Shown here: positions 12,801-27,900 of the stretch, one piece after another
How positions within the stretch are numbered: the stretch's first letter is position 1
How the letters are laid out: the number at the start of each line of letters is the position of its first letter
Assembly (NCBI RefSeq): GCF_000002075.1
Contig: NW_004797415.1
Span: 735,564 to 799,563, forward strand
DNA: 64,000 nt
Source of the DNA: Aplysia californica
Lineage: Eukaryota > Mollusca > Gastropoda > Aplysiida > Aplysiidae
Reading direction: 5' to 3'
Notes under the pieces: model-generated
What the model was told of the DNA's origin: nothing
The model's database searches: none
What the model saw: only the letters and a program-made list of their open reading frames with translations
Position numbers and translations under genes: made by a program

Positions 12801-15800
12801 AGGGCACCACTAGAAGGTTCTTCGTCTTTTCTTTCTCTCAGTTATCTCCTCCATTTATTTGTCTGAGTCTGTCTCGTTTCCTTGCTCAAGATGATTGTTA
12901 TTGTGTCAGTATCACGAGCTTTGTGCTCGCCTTACTGATTGTTGATAATAGTGTGACGTGTGTTAACACTAGTTCCACCCTGAAGTAATCTAAATCATGA
13001 TGCAAGCTCACACCTTTTGTTGAAATGGTTTCAGAACTCAAAACCCTCATCAAAGACCACGGTGAAGTTTTTTTTTTGGTTTTTCTTTTTGGTTTTCTTT
13101 TTCTTGACATTTTTGTGTGTTTAGGAAAACTGATATTTTAGTGTCCCACACTGTCTGTTCACTTTAGTCTTTTCTGTGCTATGATGACATCGAGATTTGT
13201 GGATTTAATTTATCATGAGTAGCTTTAAGCCTTTTGCACATGTGATTTTGCAAATAGGGAAAATGTAATTGACAGGCTGGCAGCAGAAATGTCTTTGTGA
13301 ACTTCCGTAGACTTCCATTGCATCAGAGGGTTTGCTAGATATTTGAGGGACTTGGAATGGGGGTTGTGGGGGGGTGACTATTTTTTGTCTGTCATAAGGA
13401 GTTTACGCTGGTTGGCTGACTTATCTTAGCTCCCCTCCTCCTCCTCCACCTCCTTTCCTCATCCTCCACCTCCCTTACCCATCTATTTATTTTCCTTCTT
13501 TTTATCTTAGCTTCGCCTTTCAATACTTCTCTTTCTCCCCGCTTTCCTAACCTGTTGTCTACTCCTTACCCATCCCATGCCCCTTTTCTCTTTGCTTTTA
13601 CTATAAGTGCCTAATTCATGCCTCTGATATATTTCCCTTATTTTGTTTATGCTGTTGCTTTCTATTATTTAGCTACTTTTATGATATTTGTGACTGTCAT
13701 TGTGGGTGGTTGATTTCTTTAACCTAATTCATTGAGCTCTACTTGCGCCATTCTCAGTCTTGCTGACTTATGGGGTACTTTTACCGTCTTGCTTACAATT
13801 TGTTATTTTTACATCTTGTAATATTTAGTTGACTCTCCTGCTTATGTTTACTACCAAAGTACTCACTACTGTCCTGATCAGGTTATATATGTAGGCGCTT
13901 TCATGACTGTTCAGTGTGATTTATCTGGGTGACACTTACAAATACCCGTCTTACTATAGTCAGCCATACTTTTTCTATCTGATCAATCTGTTATTTCAAA
14001 TGACCAGTATTGTGTAGATGGGCTTTGTATTAACTCAAACAACACGTGTCCTGCACACTGTTCATCGTGTCCTGCACACTGTTCATCCCATGGGTCTCGA
14101 GTTAGGCCAAGCAAGTACATAAATAATGCCTTATGTTATAGAGAGCTAACACAAGCTGGCAAACACTATTAATATTTCTCACATTATAATAATAATAATG
14201 ATAATAATATAATAGCATTTGGTTAATGAAAATTCACACTCAACAGCAAGCTCTATGCGCTTAACCATTATATCATTACCCCAGCAGACCTGATAGCATT
14301 CTAGAGCAATCTCAACTTCCTGGGAAGCATACAGTTCAAGCTGCCATTTTATAGGTGCTAAAACACTAACAAACTGACAAGATCTTTTGCTGTCTCTGGC
14401 GGGTACCCATTCTCAAGTGGGTGAAATGAGGAAAATTCCTGTTAAGTGCCTTTCCCAAGGACATAACGTCGGGTCTGAGCCTTGAGCCCTGAAGTGACAA
14501 CCTCAAGCTTACGAGTCTGGTACCCCAACCACTAGATTACCTACACCACATTGTCTCACTAGCGCTCATAGAGAATGTGCAAGGCACTTTGAAGAATATC
14601 AATTAATAAAGCTTGTTCATTTGTGCTAACCTCTCATAGCACATAATGCTATTTTTGTCCTTGGCCTACAGCTTATTTCCTATGTATAGATGTAGAGACG
14701 ATTCCCATGCTTCACTGAGCTTACAATAACTTGAACTCCAATGAGCTTTGCTCTCCACTTACAATTATGACCAGTGGTTACTGACCTGTCAGCGTTGACT
14801 GCTTTTCTCTTCTCAGCTCACCCCATAATGTGGCTGAGGTGTTCTTCTTTACATTACTCCTGCTTGCCAGAGTAACACACCGTGCACACACTGTCAATCA
14901 GATTCTACCGGCTGAGACAGATTTTCTTCATGGAAGGGCAAAGTTGCAGTTTGGGCACAATATGACAATTTTGATGAATGACCTTGTAAAACAAATGCGT
15001 TTGATTTGAAGGTCTCAGTCAAATTTAGCTGAATTCTTGAATTGTGCATCAAATGATAGCATTTGCCCCAATCCACGAGTGAAAGTCTGGCTGGCCCGGA
15101 CTCAAATTAAATGAATGGCCAGCACACTCAGTGTAAGCCTTGACACTGTTTTGTGCTTCCAGTGATCCAGTGAGTTAACAAGTAATTACATTCCTAAAAG
15201 CGTGCTACTACTTCTACTACAATAGTGACCAGTGGTTACCAACTGCCCAGCATTGACAGGTGGTCACTTCCCAGCTAACCCCGTCATGTGAAGTGTTCCC
15301 TTTTTACAATGTGTATCCTCCTGCTTGCCTGAATAAAAATATACAGTTTTTTCCTCGCCCCGCATATTTCAACTTTTTCCTACTTTTAGGACAGAGGATT
15401 CCTGGCACACACACGGGGATGGAACCAGAACTTTCCCCTCCAGTGTGTTAAAATCGCCTGCCCGCCAAAAAAACTCGAAAGAGAGGTCAAGTTGCTTTTT
15501 GCCTGCCATACTTACAACATTGCCCGCTGGCTTTTTATATTTTTTGACATTTTTTCAGTTCTGCTGCTTCATGAATTCTTTTGCCCTCAAAGTCCATTGA
15601 ACCCTTTAGTAATGGTGTTCAGATAGAATTTTGTTTGGTTCCCACTTCAATTAATAGTTTATTGTTTCCAATGAAAATGTTTGCTCAAACTCAATTGAAC
15701 ACTGTAATATTGAAGTTGAGTGAGGTTATATAATAAAGTTCCCTTTTATTTCATAGTTCATGCTTTCAATTCAAAACATTTTCTCAAATTCCAGTAAGCC

Positions 15801-18800
15801 CAAATGTCATACAATTGCTTTAGGTAGTGTAAAGGATCCCCTCTATAAAGTAGTTTATGCTTTCAAATAAAGCGTTTGCACAATGTTTCCGGAACCCTTT
15901 AATTGTGAAGTAGCTTCAGGTTGTTGAAGGTCCCCAATTACTTAATAGTTTATTGTTTCAAGTAAAATGTTGGGTTTGTATTACATGTATATACGATTCA
16001 CATGTGGCTGTTGCCTTCTTATTTGATGTCCCTTTGTCCTATCAGTCAAGTTGACTTAATGGCTACACTACTTACATTCTAATTTTTTAACAATGAATTT
16101 GCTGCATCATGCGTGGTCATTAATTCTCTCTTGTCTCATTTGCTTTTCCCAGACTCTTAGTTAGCATAAATCAGCAGGTATAAATTTGAGTCACTGGTCT
16201 TATATTTAGAAAACATTTAAACATTCAGTGACTAAAGAAATGGAAATAGAAAAAGTTTTGTCATATTAGATAATTTGTTCAAGAATGGGGGGGGGGGGGA
16301 TTGTTGCGTCTTCATTTTGTTCTTGCGAGCAGCACTTACGTACGCATGTCAGGGGTTCTTTTTTCGCAATGTTCTTACATTTTAAAACATTTTTCTTACT
16401 TGATATTCTTTTCCCCATCTATCATTAGTTCTGGTTTCACCACTGTCAATTCTGTCATTGATTCTGCTCTCATCACTGTCACTTTGATTTATTGATATCA
16501 TTAACTGTCATGGTCATCAGCTGTTTCATGTGTTCTGTATTGGCAGGCTTGCCAACCATCCTGAATTTCCCAGGACTGTCCTGGATTATTCTGTGGGGAA
16601 TTTCAAAGCCTTATCACTTACACAACACTAAAACCAGTCACATTTGATGTGATTTTTTTCATTGTTACGAAATCTTGATATTAGAACCTTGGGTGTCCCT
16701 GATAGGACTTTGAAGAAGTTTGCAAGCCTGTGTTGTGCATTATTTTTAATCTGTTAAGATTACTTAATCAGTTTCTTTAAGTAGGAAGTTTGACACTCTC
16801 AGAGTTGCTTTGAAATCAGTTTTACAGTATTTTCAAGTTTTGTATGAACCTGTTTCTCTTTTTTTTTAAGAAGTCAAAAGCATACTGTTGATTTTTTTCA
16901 AGGAAAGACCAGTAGCGTGTATCTTATCCTATCCTATCCTATCCTTTCCTATCTTATCTTATCTTATCTTATGTAATACCAACTCATGATGAGCGTTCCT
17001 GAAGAGCATATATATTGTCAGCAAGCTGGTTGATCAACTGCTTCTAGCGCAGAAAGCAAAAACTTTCAGGAGAGAGAAAAAAACTGTTTCAATTCTTTTG
17101 CAAATTGTACTTGCATTATGTATCATTTCTTAGTCCCCCCCCCCCCAAATATTTAAGAACTTGAATTTCAACCAAATGTTTCATGAGTATGTGCAAACAA
17201 TACCAGAGGTTAAGAAGCTGCAATAATAAAGGATGACATAACATTTTCTTCGAGCCCAAAGATGTATGGACTCATGACTTTGAAGCTCATCAGTGGCCTT
17301 CCATTGTCGAGGAGAAGAGTTGTAATCATAGACAGATGGGCATCCTGGACAGTGTCATTATAATAAAAAAGATATGGAAGGGGCGAAAAAGGGAAGTGTT
17401 TTTTTGTGAATGTGATTGTCTTGGACAAATGGCTGTTAGAGCAGGCTTGACCGTAGTAGTAAAACCAGTTGTTTTTTTTGGAGCTCTCAAATTTCATGTA
17501 CGTAGTGTGGGGAACGAATGGATCCTGCCCTCTTACTTCCCCACTTTTCCCAAATCCTCTGGTGGTTGTGGTTAGTTTCCCAATTGCAGATTGAACATAG
17601 TTGTCTGGACGTGGTTGTTTGGATGTTTCTTTGGCAGTAGTCTGTATGTAATGATAATAATTATTATTATTATTATTATTATTTATTATTATTATTATTA
17701 TAATGAATAGCATTTGAGTAGCAAAAGTTCCGACTCAACAGCGGGTGGTTAGAGGATGCTGCTAGCAGGTCCTACTTCTTTTCTTTCCATCTATTATTTT
17801 TGTCTATCTATCTTACTTTTGCCCCGCACTGATTGACCGTTATTCCCTTCTCTTTACTCGAACAAACAAATAAAGCAGCAGCAGTCTCTTTGTGCATCAC
17901 AGGCTATCTATTGGTAAAGGGAAGCTGAATGGTCTTGGGGGCATTTGGCTGATCATTGTTTTGTCCTTTCACATCAAGAGAACTAAAGTTGCGAGGCTGA
18001 AGGCTGGGTTTGTTTGTTTTGTTTGTTTTGGGGGGGGTCTATTAAATACTTACTTACAGTGAATGTGTGAGGGTTAGATTGTCTGGCACGTAGCATGATC
18101 ATGATGTGTTTCCTTTAATCTTTTCCATTTTATTCAAACTCTCCTCTTTCCTTTCTCTCTTGACCATTTTCACTCTGTTTCTTTAATAAAATGTATTTTT
18201 CTTCTTCTTTACTGTTCTTTACTGAGCCATGCATCTGTGTATTTTCATAGTCTGGAGAGCACTGAAGTTTTGTTCCTTCTGTCTTTAACTTAATTATTCC
18301 TCTGTCCTCTGACTTTGGTCTTTTTTGTGCTGTTTCTTTTAGCGATTAATTCTTCTTCATCTTTCCTGGACCGTGCATCTTTACGTGTGCATTTTTTTAG
18401 ATGCTTGGAGAAGCAATACAGTTTTACTCCTTTTATCTCTTACTTATTTTTCAGAATCTGTTCTTATCTATGACATTGGCTTTTTTAATCTGATGCTTTC
18501 TTCTTTTTCTACCACTGTTTGTGGTGTAGCAGTTAGGCTCTTTGCCATTGCATAAAGGGAACCCAAGTTTGATTCCAGAGTGGGGGGGGGGGATTCATTT
18601 AGTATCTTGGTCTTTCTGCTGTGATGCTGCATTTCTCTCTGCCTAGGTTGTCACTGACAGGCAGGGTTTAAACCCGCCACTTGAATTATCTAAATTGCAA
18701 CGGTGGGGTTGTGAAAACACATACATTTGAAGAAATGAGAATGTCCTACTTCCTCTTACCTTTGCGTTTTTTCATGTTTCTGTTTCCGATGGATTCTTCT

Positions 18801-21800
18801 TCTTCTACCTGGGTTTGCAGATGGTTGGGAGAGCATTAGGATTTTTTTGTTTGCGTTTTTAAAAATTCCCTTGCATACAGTAGTAGCTTTTTTCTGTTCT
18901 CCTTCGGGATCAGCGTGTGGTTGGAGAAAGTCATTGGTAGTTCCAACTTCTTTTCTCTCCCTCTGTTGTATCTGGGTGTCTTACTTGAAACGGAAAACTA
19001 AAAAAAATGGTGTGGTCATGAGCTGGCACAGCCATACAGAGAGCCTATGTCTCAAACCTGAAACCCTTCAGCTTCTACCCTAGCTTTCTAACACCTCCAC
19101 ACACCCTGATTTACAGCTGTGTAGAAATGACATAAGATTGTTTCTAAACTATCAAATCAAGGGGTGTTTTTTGTCTCACTAGATTGTAAGAATATTTTCT
19201 TTAGTAGCAGATGTGAGGTTTGTGTTAAACATCTGCTGTGCGGTGGTAAAGTGCTTCGCTGTCTTATGCTGAAGTCCAAAGTTTGATTCCTGAGTGGGCA
19301 GAATTGCTATCGAGTATCTTGGGTCTTTCTGCTGTCTCTCAGCCCAAGTTGGTTCCAACAGGCAGGGTTGAAGCACACCTCCTAAATAATCTAAATTGTA
19401 ATGGAGAGTAAAAAACAACAATTAAAATTACAAAGCATTGCTTTCTTGTTCTGATTAGTACGCAGTGTTCATTTGGTGATGAAAGATAACAATTTCTGTG
19501 TGAATTACTTTCTAATTTAATTTGGTCAGTACTTATTTCAGGTTATGTTTGGATAAGTTTGATTTTTGTTCTATGGATTGGTGCCTAGCAGATAAATCTT
19601 TTTGTACATGTGTGCATCCATATATCACATATAGACGTTTCACTGTTGATGTTCTGAATGCAGTTTTTCTATGACAGCTGTTTTTCAAGCCTTGAGGATT
19701 CTCACTCACAAAATTATTGAAGACTGTCAGGAAAATTTGGTGTGATTGTTTGGGGGCACAGTTTTATTGCCAGGTCCCCACTTCTTTCCTCTCTTTCTTC
19801 TGTTTTAGTCTTTTCTCTTGACTGTAAGGAGTGTTCCTTGTACTCTTATTTGTCATCACTGTGTTGATTTACTTCTTCTTAAACTGTAACAGACAAGCAA
19901 AGAAATATAGTTGTGTTGAAAACAATGGGGCGAGGGGGGTGTGGAGACATTTGCTCTTAAGGGTTTCATCACAGTAACTAGAAAATTAATGACTCCATTG
20001 ACTTCTTCTCACTCTGTAAAGCCTGGGAAAATTGATTTTATTCTCTATTTTCTTGCGACAGTGATGATTTACTTCCATTTGATCACCTTTTGCAGATTTT
20101 GTACAAATAAAAACAAATTTCTGAGCAGTGCTTTTCTTTCAGGTGATTGTCAGTTATTTCTGCAAGTGTTTTGTCTCACAGAATTCTTTTTCTAGAATGT
20201 TCTTGCTGAAATAAGTGAACTTAACTGATATTATGATGTTGTCAGTTGGAAATGAAAGTCTGGATATTCCCTGAAAATGTCTAAGAATAAGAACTTTCTT
20301 ACCAACCTCAAAGAAAAAGAATGAACAACAGGTTCCTTAAAAATCAAAGACTTTTTTTTTTGGTGCAGCGTGCTTTGCTGTGGCAAGAACAATGAGCCAC
20401 TCTAAAACTTTTTCTCTCCTTGTAAATCAAGGTCAAATGGAGTAAAAAGCTGGTCTTGGCAAAGCGACAATTTGGTTTTTCTTGAATTTCAAATGACATC
20501 TCATGTACACTATGTTCACAGATCAGGGCCCATGACATTCCAAGCTCTTTCAGATGATGATAGGAAACTATGGCTGGATGCCATGGATGGCAAGGAGCCG
20601 GTAAGAATTTGGAGAGAAACTGTTGGAGTTAACACATGAAGAGCAATAAACTCAATGATTTAGACCAGTGCTTGTCAACCTTTGTATGCCAGCACCCACT
20701 TTTGTTTCCTGTAGGAGGCGAAAATTTTCATACCATCCACCTACATGTATTTCCAAACCAAGCATTAAATAACACCTGTCACTACCTGGATGATTCATTC
20801 TTCCCTCCAAAATGACTAAATTGCCCATACTGACCAGGTTGGCGAGCACATATTTAGGCTGTATGACTTTTCATTATGTTGCAGTTTTGCCTTTAGAATG
20901 AATTTAGATGTCATTGAATTCATTTCTTGGGGGTACTTTTATCTGTGTTTAACTTATAAATTGTCATTCTATTTATGAACAGTTTGAAGGTGTCACTCTT
21001 TAGTTCTGTAATTGTGAAGGTGCTTTTTTCATCAAATTCTGTTATAAAGTATTTTATATTTCTTATAGTCTGAGAAAGAATTTTATAATTTGGAGTTGGA
21101 GGGTGGTGGTTTTTGGCTTTTAGTGTAATGTTTTATATCTTTTTTCTATCTACAGACGTACACTCTGCATAATATCAAGACAGAAGATTGTAAGTACCGT
21201 TACGTTTGTCTTCACTTTGATTTGTGCGTCTTATTGTTGTGGCTTCAGATATTTACACCAACATCTGTAGTGTAATTGTTAGACTTTCTGGCTTGCGAGC
21301 CAAAAATTGTGAGTTTGATTATTTTATCAAGTATCTCAGTCTCTTTCTTACTTACTCACATACCCAAATGCACATCCATACACACATAAAACCTTATTTT
21401 CTCAGGCACATACACAAACTTGTAAACATAATAAAGACGCACATATAAACACAGCCCATGCACAGGAATACAAATATGCAGGTTTTCATTTGGTGTGTGC
21501 GTAAAGAAGTGTAACTCATTGGCGCGTTTGACATCTTTCCCAACCATTCACAGTCCTGTTTTGAATTCTCAAAGAACCATTCTTGTACTTTGTTTTTAGG
21601 GAGTTTTCAAAGCTCTGCACCCACTTGAGCTCTTAATAATCATATAGGTTGTGTATCCTGATTCTTTACTTTCCCCTGTGTTGTTTCTGACCATGTGTGG
21701 TTGCAGGTGCTCTGGTATGGTTTGCTCCTTCTTTCCTATCAAACATCTGTAGTTCTTGTCTTTCCTCCTCCTTTTTTGTGTTTATTACTCTCGTGTAACA

Positions 21801-22401
21801 CCTCTAATCTTCGGCACTTTTCTTACCTTATTGTGTTGCAAATGCCGTAGAACTTTTATCAATACCTGAAACCTGTTTCCGTCCTTCTTGCTTTGTCCTG
21901 CTCGCAATGGCCGTTAATTGTGTTGATGCGTTTCTCTTTTATTTACTTAAAGGGACAAAAATTATCAGGCAAAACAGTACCACCCCCAATTTCAGTCAGT
22001 TGTAGCAGCCTGTGATGTTTACTAGTCTCATCTTTTTTTCTCTTCCTCAGCCATGTTGGATGACATTGGGTTCACCTTCATCAAGCGATCTGTGGCTGCC
22101 ATTGAAGCCAGAGGTGGGTATACCACCACCTGGTAGTTCTCTCCACCATCCAGGGGCTCTTTAATATAATGATAATAATAAAAATAGAATTTGTATCATG
22201 CTTATCCTCACTCAACAGCAAGCTCTTTGCTTTTTATAATGTATATTATTACTCCAGTGGACCCCAGAACACTTGAAATCATTCTTGGCTTCACTTGAAG
22301 CATACAGTGCAAACAGCTGATTAAGCTCTGAAACACTAACAAACCAAACTAACAAGGTCTTTCACTATCTGAAAATTCATGTTAAGGACCCTTCCATATC
22401 C

Positions 22402-22442
<41 letters not shown>

Positions 22443-24907
22443 ATCTATCTATCTACCCATTGTGAATATTTGGAATGAAGTGTTGATGCTTTAAAGGATC
22501 GCTTTGTTTTAAGTAAAAAAGAAAAAAGAAACATTTTTGACATATGCATTCCATTATTTACGTCTTATACCCAGAACTAAATGGAAGTGTCTTCAAAGCC
22601 TTAATGTGGGTAGTTGGTGGGTGCTGTGGCATGGTTTGTTCCTTCTGTCTTATCAAACATCTAATGTCATCATTCTCCTTCTTTTCTTTGTATATATTGC
22701 TCTCTCATAACACCTTTTATCTTTAGCACTTATGTGACCTAATTGTTTTGCGAGTGCCTTTAAATCTCCTACTAAAACTAAAAGAAGGACTTAACACTAT
22801 TGGGTTTTTTCCCGCGTACAGGACTGCAAGAACAAGGCCTCTACAGAGTGGTTGGGGTCAACTCTAAAGTCAACAATCTGCTCAAAGTCGCCTTAGGTAT
22901 GTAGATTGTAAGATCATGCAGCAGCAAATACATACCACTAAGAACAAAGAAAGAAAGATACAAAAGAAACTTCTTTCCATTTAGTGTAAGGCTACTATTG
23001 GAATAAGCATCAATGTATTTTGTTGTTTCGAATATATACATGTATCTATATAACTCTAAAGGTCTGTAATAAATTCCTGCATAAGGTTGAAAGATGCATC
23101 AGATGTGATATGTACATTATTGTCAGCTTTTCTTTTCTCTTCATATTGAATTTTAAGGAGAGCAATATGTAATTTAATTTCTATTTTTATACCTGCTTTT
23201 TTTTATGGCTCCAGCCAAGAAAATTTTCCCTCAGAACAATTAAGTATTTTTGTATGTTTTTTATTTTCGTTGTCACCCCCCTCCCCCAAATTTAAAAAAA
23301 AATCGGGAACTCTTAATTTATTTCCTTACCCAGTAAATCGGGGTTGAACAGAGTTGTTTATTTTCTCTTGGGTCAGCAACAGTATGGTTCTGATAGGCTT
23401 ACCAGACTGCAGGTGGTTGGAGGGCTTTATTAGCTGGTCCTACTTATTTTCTGGCCCTCTGTTTGTGGTCTTCTACTGAACAACAGCTAATGGAAGGAGT
23501 ACACAATTAGAAAATTTTTTAAAAGTATAACGTTGCATGATTTGGTTGATGTTCCTCCTCCCCCCAGATCCCAAGAAATCTGAGAAAGTGAACTATGATG
23601 ACCCCTCAGTGTGGGAGACCAAGACAGTCACCAGTGCTGTGAAAAGTTACCTCAGGTATGGTATGACAACGCTGCCACTGACTGCAGACATGGCTGTGTT
23701 TTGTTGTTATTTCTTGTAATTCTCAGTTAGCTTTCAGTGTTCCCTTTGTATAGTTTGGTTGGGGAAGTCAGTTGGAGGGTGCAACTTCTTTCCTTTCCAT
23801 CTGTTGTTTCTAACATTAATGTAGATCATTTTTCTGTCTATATGCCATATTTTGTGCCTACACGAAATAACTGTTATTGCGTCAATGTGCATTTCTTTAC
23901 ACGAAAAAATCAACAAGCACAGTTTTTGTGATTGGGAATTCCGGTTTAAGTGAAATGTACCAAACCAGGCACAGATGCCCTTAGTAATCCCACATGAAAT
24001 CAATCAAAATCAAGTTTTTTTTGTATAAGTATTCCCTTCATCATAGTATATACGCCAAAATATGTATGCCTATGGCCAACAGGCTCAGCTAAATGGCCAC
24101 AAATTTTGAGACTTTGCTAGAGTCCTAAGAGGAGTTGCTTCCTTGGAGTAACAGTATTAGTGACTTTTTAAGCACAAGTGACTCATTGTCATTTAGCTAT
24201 TTTTATTCATCTTTTTCCAGGAATCTTCCAGAACCTCTAATGACGTTCAAACTTCATGAGAATTTCATCAAAGCTGCAAGTAAGTTAACCTTGTAAGCCT
24301 TAGAAGGCTCTTTTGTTTGGTCACCGCCAAGTGAGGAATGGAAGTGGCATTATTGAATACGGATGTATTTGCCCTGCCAATTAAGGAAAACTTTCAGGGT
24401 TGAAATCTACTTCAGCCTTCTATTCAGAACTAACTTGACAGACTACTCACAGCCAGTCTCCACTCTCTGTGGGGCCAACATGGAGATAGCTGTGACATTC
24501 ACGAAACATGTTTTTAACGTATTTTCAGAATAGGGGCAGAAGTAGACCTTTAAAGCTTTCGGCTCTATATGGTGAAGTTATTTGCTCTGTGTGATGCATA
24601 AATATTTCTTTTGAGACATGAGTATTAGTCTAATTGGCTGCCATAACATATGAGTTGATGTTTTCACACAAGAATTGGACCTTAATTAGAAAATTAAGTG
24701 TTGCTCACATTTTGCTATGTCATCATATCCATACATCTTGTTCTTTTTGTGTATGGCAACATTTTCATCAGGAATGAAAATGTAATGGTATTTGATTATT
24801 TTATGCTAATAAAATATTTTAAATATTTATAGTGTGGTAAACTTTTAAAATGTTTAAGAAGGGTATTGGGACTGAATGAGGGAAAGCTTTCCAACCCTCA
24901 CACACCT

Positions 24908-24951
<44 letters not shown>

Positions 24952-27900
24952 ATATACCCACACACTCCCACAGACGCCTACACACAGAGTTTAATATACT
25001 GTAACCCCTACCCCGCCCGCCCCCCACAGAGCAAGACAGTAAAACACTGAGGATTTTGGATGTGCACAAGTACGTACATCAGCTACCAGAGTCCAACTTT
25101 GAGATGCTGGACATTTTGATTGGACATCTCAGGAGGTGAGTTAGACTTTCTAGTAATGATCTGGGAATGACTCGGCATTCATTGACCAAAGATAATATGG
25201 TACTATTAAACCTGCTCTAATGGTCACCTGTCCGAGACAATCGCCTGTACGAACGACCACTTCCCCCTTCCCTCTTTTCATTTATTCTGTTCTATAATGA
25301 CACCTTCTCAGACTGTCCACCTGTCTAAGACAAACACTTTTCTCCCTGACAATGTTTGGTCATCTTGGACAATTTTGATTATTCAACAGGACATGATATG
25401 ACTATAATTTCTGTGGAAGTAACTTAGATTCTTTGAGAGGGATGGCTTTTCTTGATTGTAATAATGATAGAACTCGTCTCTTTTTGTTGAAAGTTTGAGA
25501 TGATAATGTCAGTTATGAAACTGATAAGATTATTAGTAAAAATGGGGTTTTGGCAAAAAAAAGTTCATTTTCTTTCTTTTTTAAAACCCATTTTGTGTTT
25601 CAATTCGCAAATCCCTCTACATCAAGCAGCCTGTTTCCCCAGAACTGTTTTTCTTGACATCAAAGTCTTGAAGCAGTTTTCTGAAGGCGACGGGTTCTGA
25701 AATTTTCACATTTAATTCAACTTCAAAAAGCGACAGTAAAGATGTTTGCATATCATATTGATCCTTGTGTTCTGTCGGTGGCAATAGGGTGGCGGATGTC
25801 AGTGAGCAGAACAAAATGACAGTTGCCAACCTTGGAGTGTGCTTCGGACCATCACTAATGAGGCCGGAGGAGGAATCGATGGCAGCCATCATGGACATCA
25901 AGTTCTACAACATTGTGGTCGAGATTCTCATCAATAATTATGATCAGGTGGGTGCATAGATCCTCATCAATAACTATGGTCAGGTTTTTGTATAGTTTAG
26001 AGCAGGTCTGTGTATAGTTCAGAGCTGGTTTCTTGAAAGGCATCACCGGTGGGTCCTACTTCTTATCTTTCCCTCTGGTGCATCTGTTTATAATTGTTTT
26101 TTTCCTACGCTAGATATCCATTGTTGTGTCGATGGTGTTCTCTTTGCCAAAAAAATAAAAAGAAACATACTGCTAAACCCATGGCTTTCATTCTTTCCTC
26201 AATGTCAATATTATTCTAACTTTATCGCAGGATTGTCACGGCTTATGCATAATCGTTGTGCAATGCAAGTGGTATGAAGGCGCCTCTTGTAGGTCCGGTC
26301 CTACTTCTTTTCTTTCTATTTGTTCTTTCTGTTTGTCATTTTTGCTTTCTCCTACCTCAGAATGGCTGTTATTGTGTCCCTGTGCTTCTCTTTAATCAAA
26401 GCAAATTTGTTCGGCAGATCTTTAAAACCCCTCCAGACGGAGCAGACCTGAGCGAGTCCAGAGTTCTTCCACGCAACAACCAAACCACACAGAGGAACAC
26501 CCCTTCTCAGGGCTCGACGAACCACAGCGAACCTCAGAGCCGACCAGTCAGCTCGGCCGCTGCCCTTGGCAGGTCACCTAACCCATCAATGGCTCAAACT
26601 TCGAGAATCTATGCAAACCAGGCACCTGTACACCCGAATGCTGCGGCTGCAAGGGCTAAAATTAGACCAGTGCAGATCTACAATGCGAATACCGGAGGTT
26701 TGTAGTTAAATTATAAATTTTAACTCTTGTGTTTTTGCACCCCCATTGATACAGTTTAGTGATTTAGGCGGTTGGCTTGCTTGGACTCTCTTTACCTGTT
26801 GGGGTCAAACCAGGTTGAGAGGGACTCTGTGTGCCCCAGCAGAAAGACTGAGATACTCAAAACTAACGTATGTGAAGGGTTTTGTCACTAAATGGCTTAC
26901 CTCCTGTATGTGAACTTCTGCATTCATTCCTTTGCACTGAAAGGTGTAGATTTCTTGTCTTTATTGCTTTCAAATGTTTGATCACAAGACATGATGTAAC
27001 CAATGATTTTTCTTCTGGTTTGATTCCATTTTGTTTAACAGCGTACAACTCATATATTAAATTATCTGCTTGTGTTAGGTTTTTCACTTTCAGTACATAA
27101 CACACTTTATCACAAAGTCCTTCCTATAGTGAATTGACTCTATAGTGAATACTGTGCTTCTCTTTAGTCAAGCTGATTTTGTCAAGTGTCTTTTTCTTTT
27201 CCAGCATTGAATAACCATATCTGTGCTAATGAGCTGCTCTTTACTCAAACCAACAAACTCTCACAGTCTCATACAAAGGCGGCATGTTTCTTTCCTCAGG
27301 ATTTGAGGTACATAACAGTACTAGCAGTAGCACGGAATCCCTGAACTCTGCCAAAAGCAACCTATCACCGAGGGCGTTAGCTGGGGGCGTGTCTCCGTCG
27401 GCAGTGGACAAGCCCGGTGGGGTTCGACGGGGCTCGAACCAGAAAGACTCACAGCAGACGTACGCAAATGTCAATGCAATAGGTGAGGATCCTCTCAAAC
27501 AATGGGATCTGGCACGTCTGTGCCCAGCTCGAGGTGAATGCTTTATCGAATACAGTGAAACCCTCTCATAACATGCCTGCTTTCAGCAGAACCTGAAATT
27601 AATGCAAGGCTCTGTCCCTTGATTCAAGGTAAACGTGGGAGCTATACGATGATTATGCAAGGGTTCCGTACTCACTGTTGGCAGTTATATAATTTTTATA
27701 AAAAAAACAACTTCCAAATAATCATTTTTGTTTCATTGCGAACAGCAGTGATATATTTGTGGAGTTTGGTAACACTGAAGTCAATTTTGTAGACTTTGAG
27801 CACTAAATTTGTTTTTACTAGAATGGAGGGAGATCTTGTTTTTTTCTCTCAATAAGGTAATATCAAGTCCAACGGTAGCGTTATGATAGGGTTTCACAGT

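Larger units (their letters stand above)
11546..20521 (+). other. 9-kb intron splitting the PH domain
   Basis: No exon found; exon 9 (phase 2) joins exon 10 directly. Filled with T-rich sequence and repeats: family E copies, family B SINEs, the ATT-tailed SINE at 14170-14553, family F and C elements (17017-17457), an 18-G run (11804-11821), a segmental duplication (14771-14880 and 15228-15340), a 100-bp tandem repeat (15625-15978) and (TATCY)n at 16918-16972. Confidence 0.7.

Noticed and set aside
17210-17713. A 167-codon minus-strand open frame with poly-Asn
   Set aside because: It spans an (ATT)n tail and a family C element; no homology and no coding bias.
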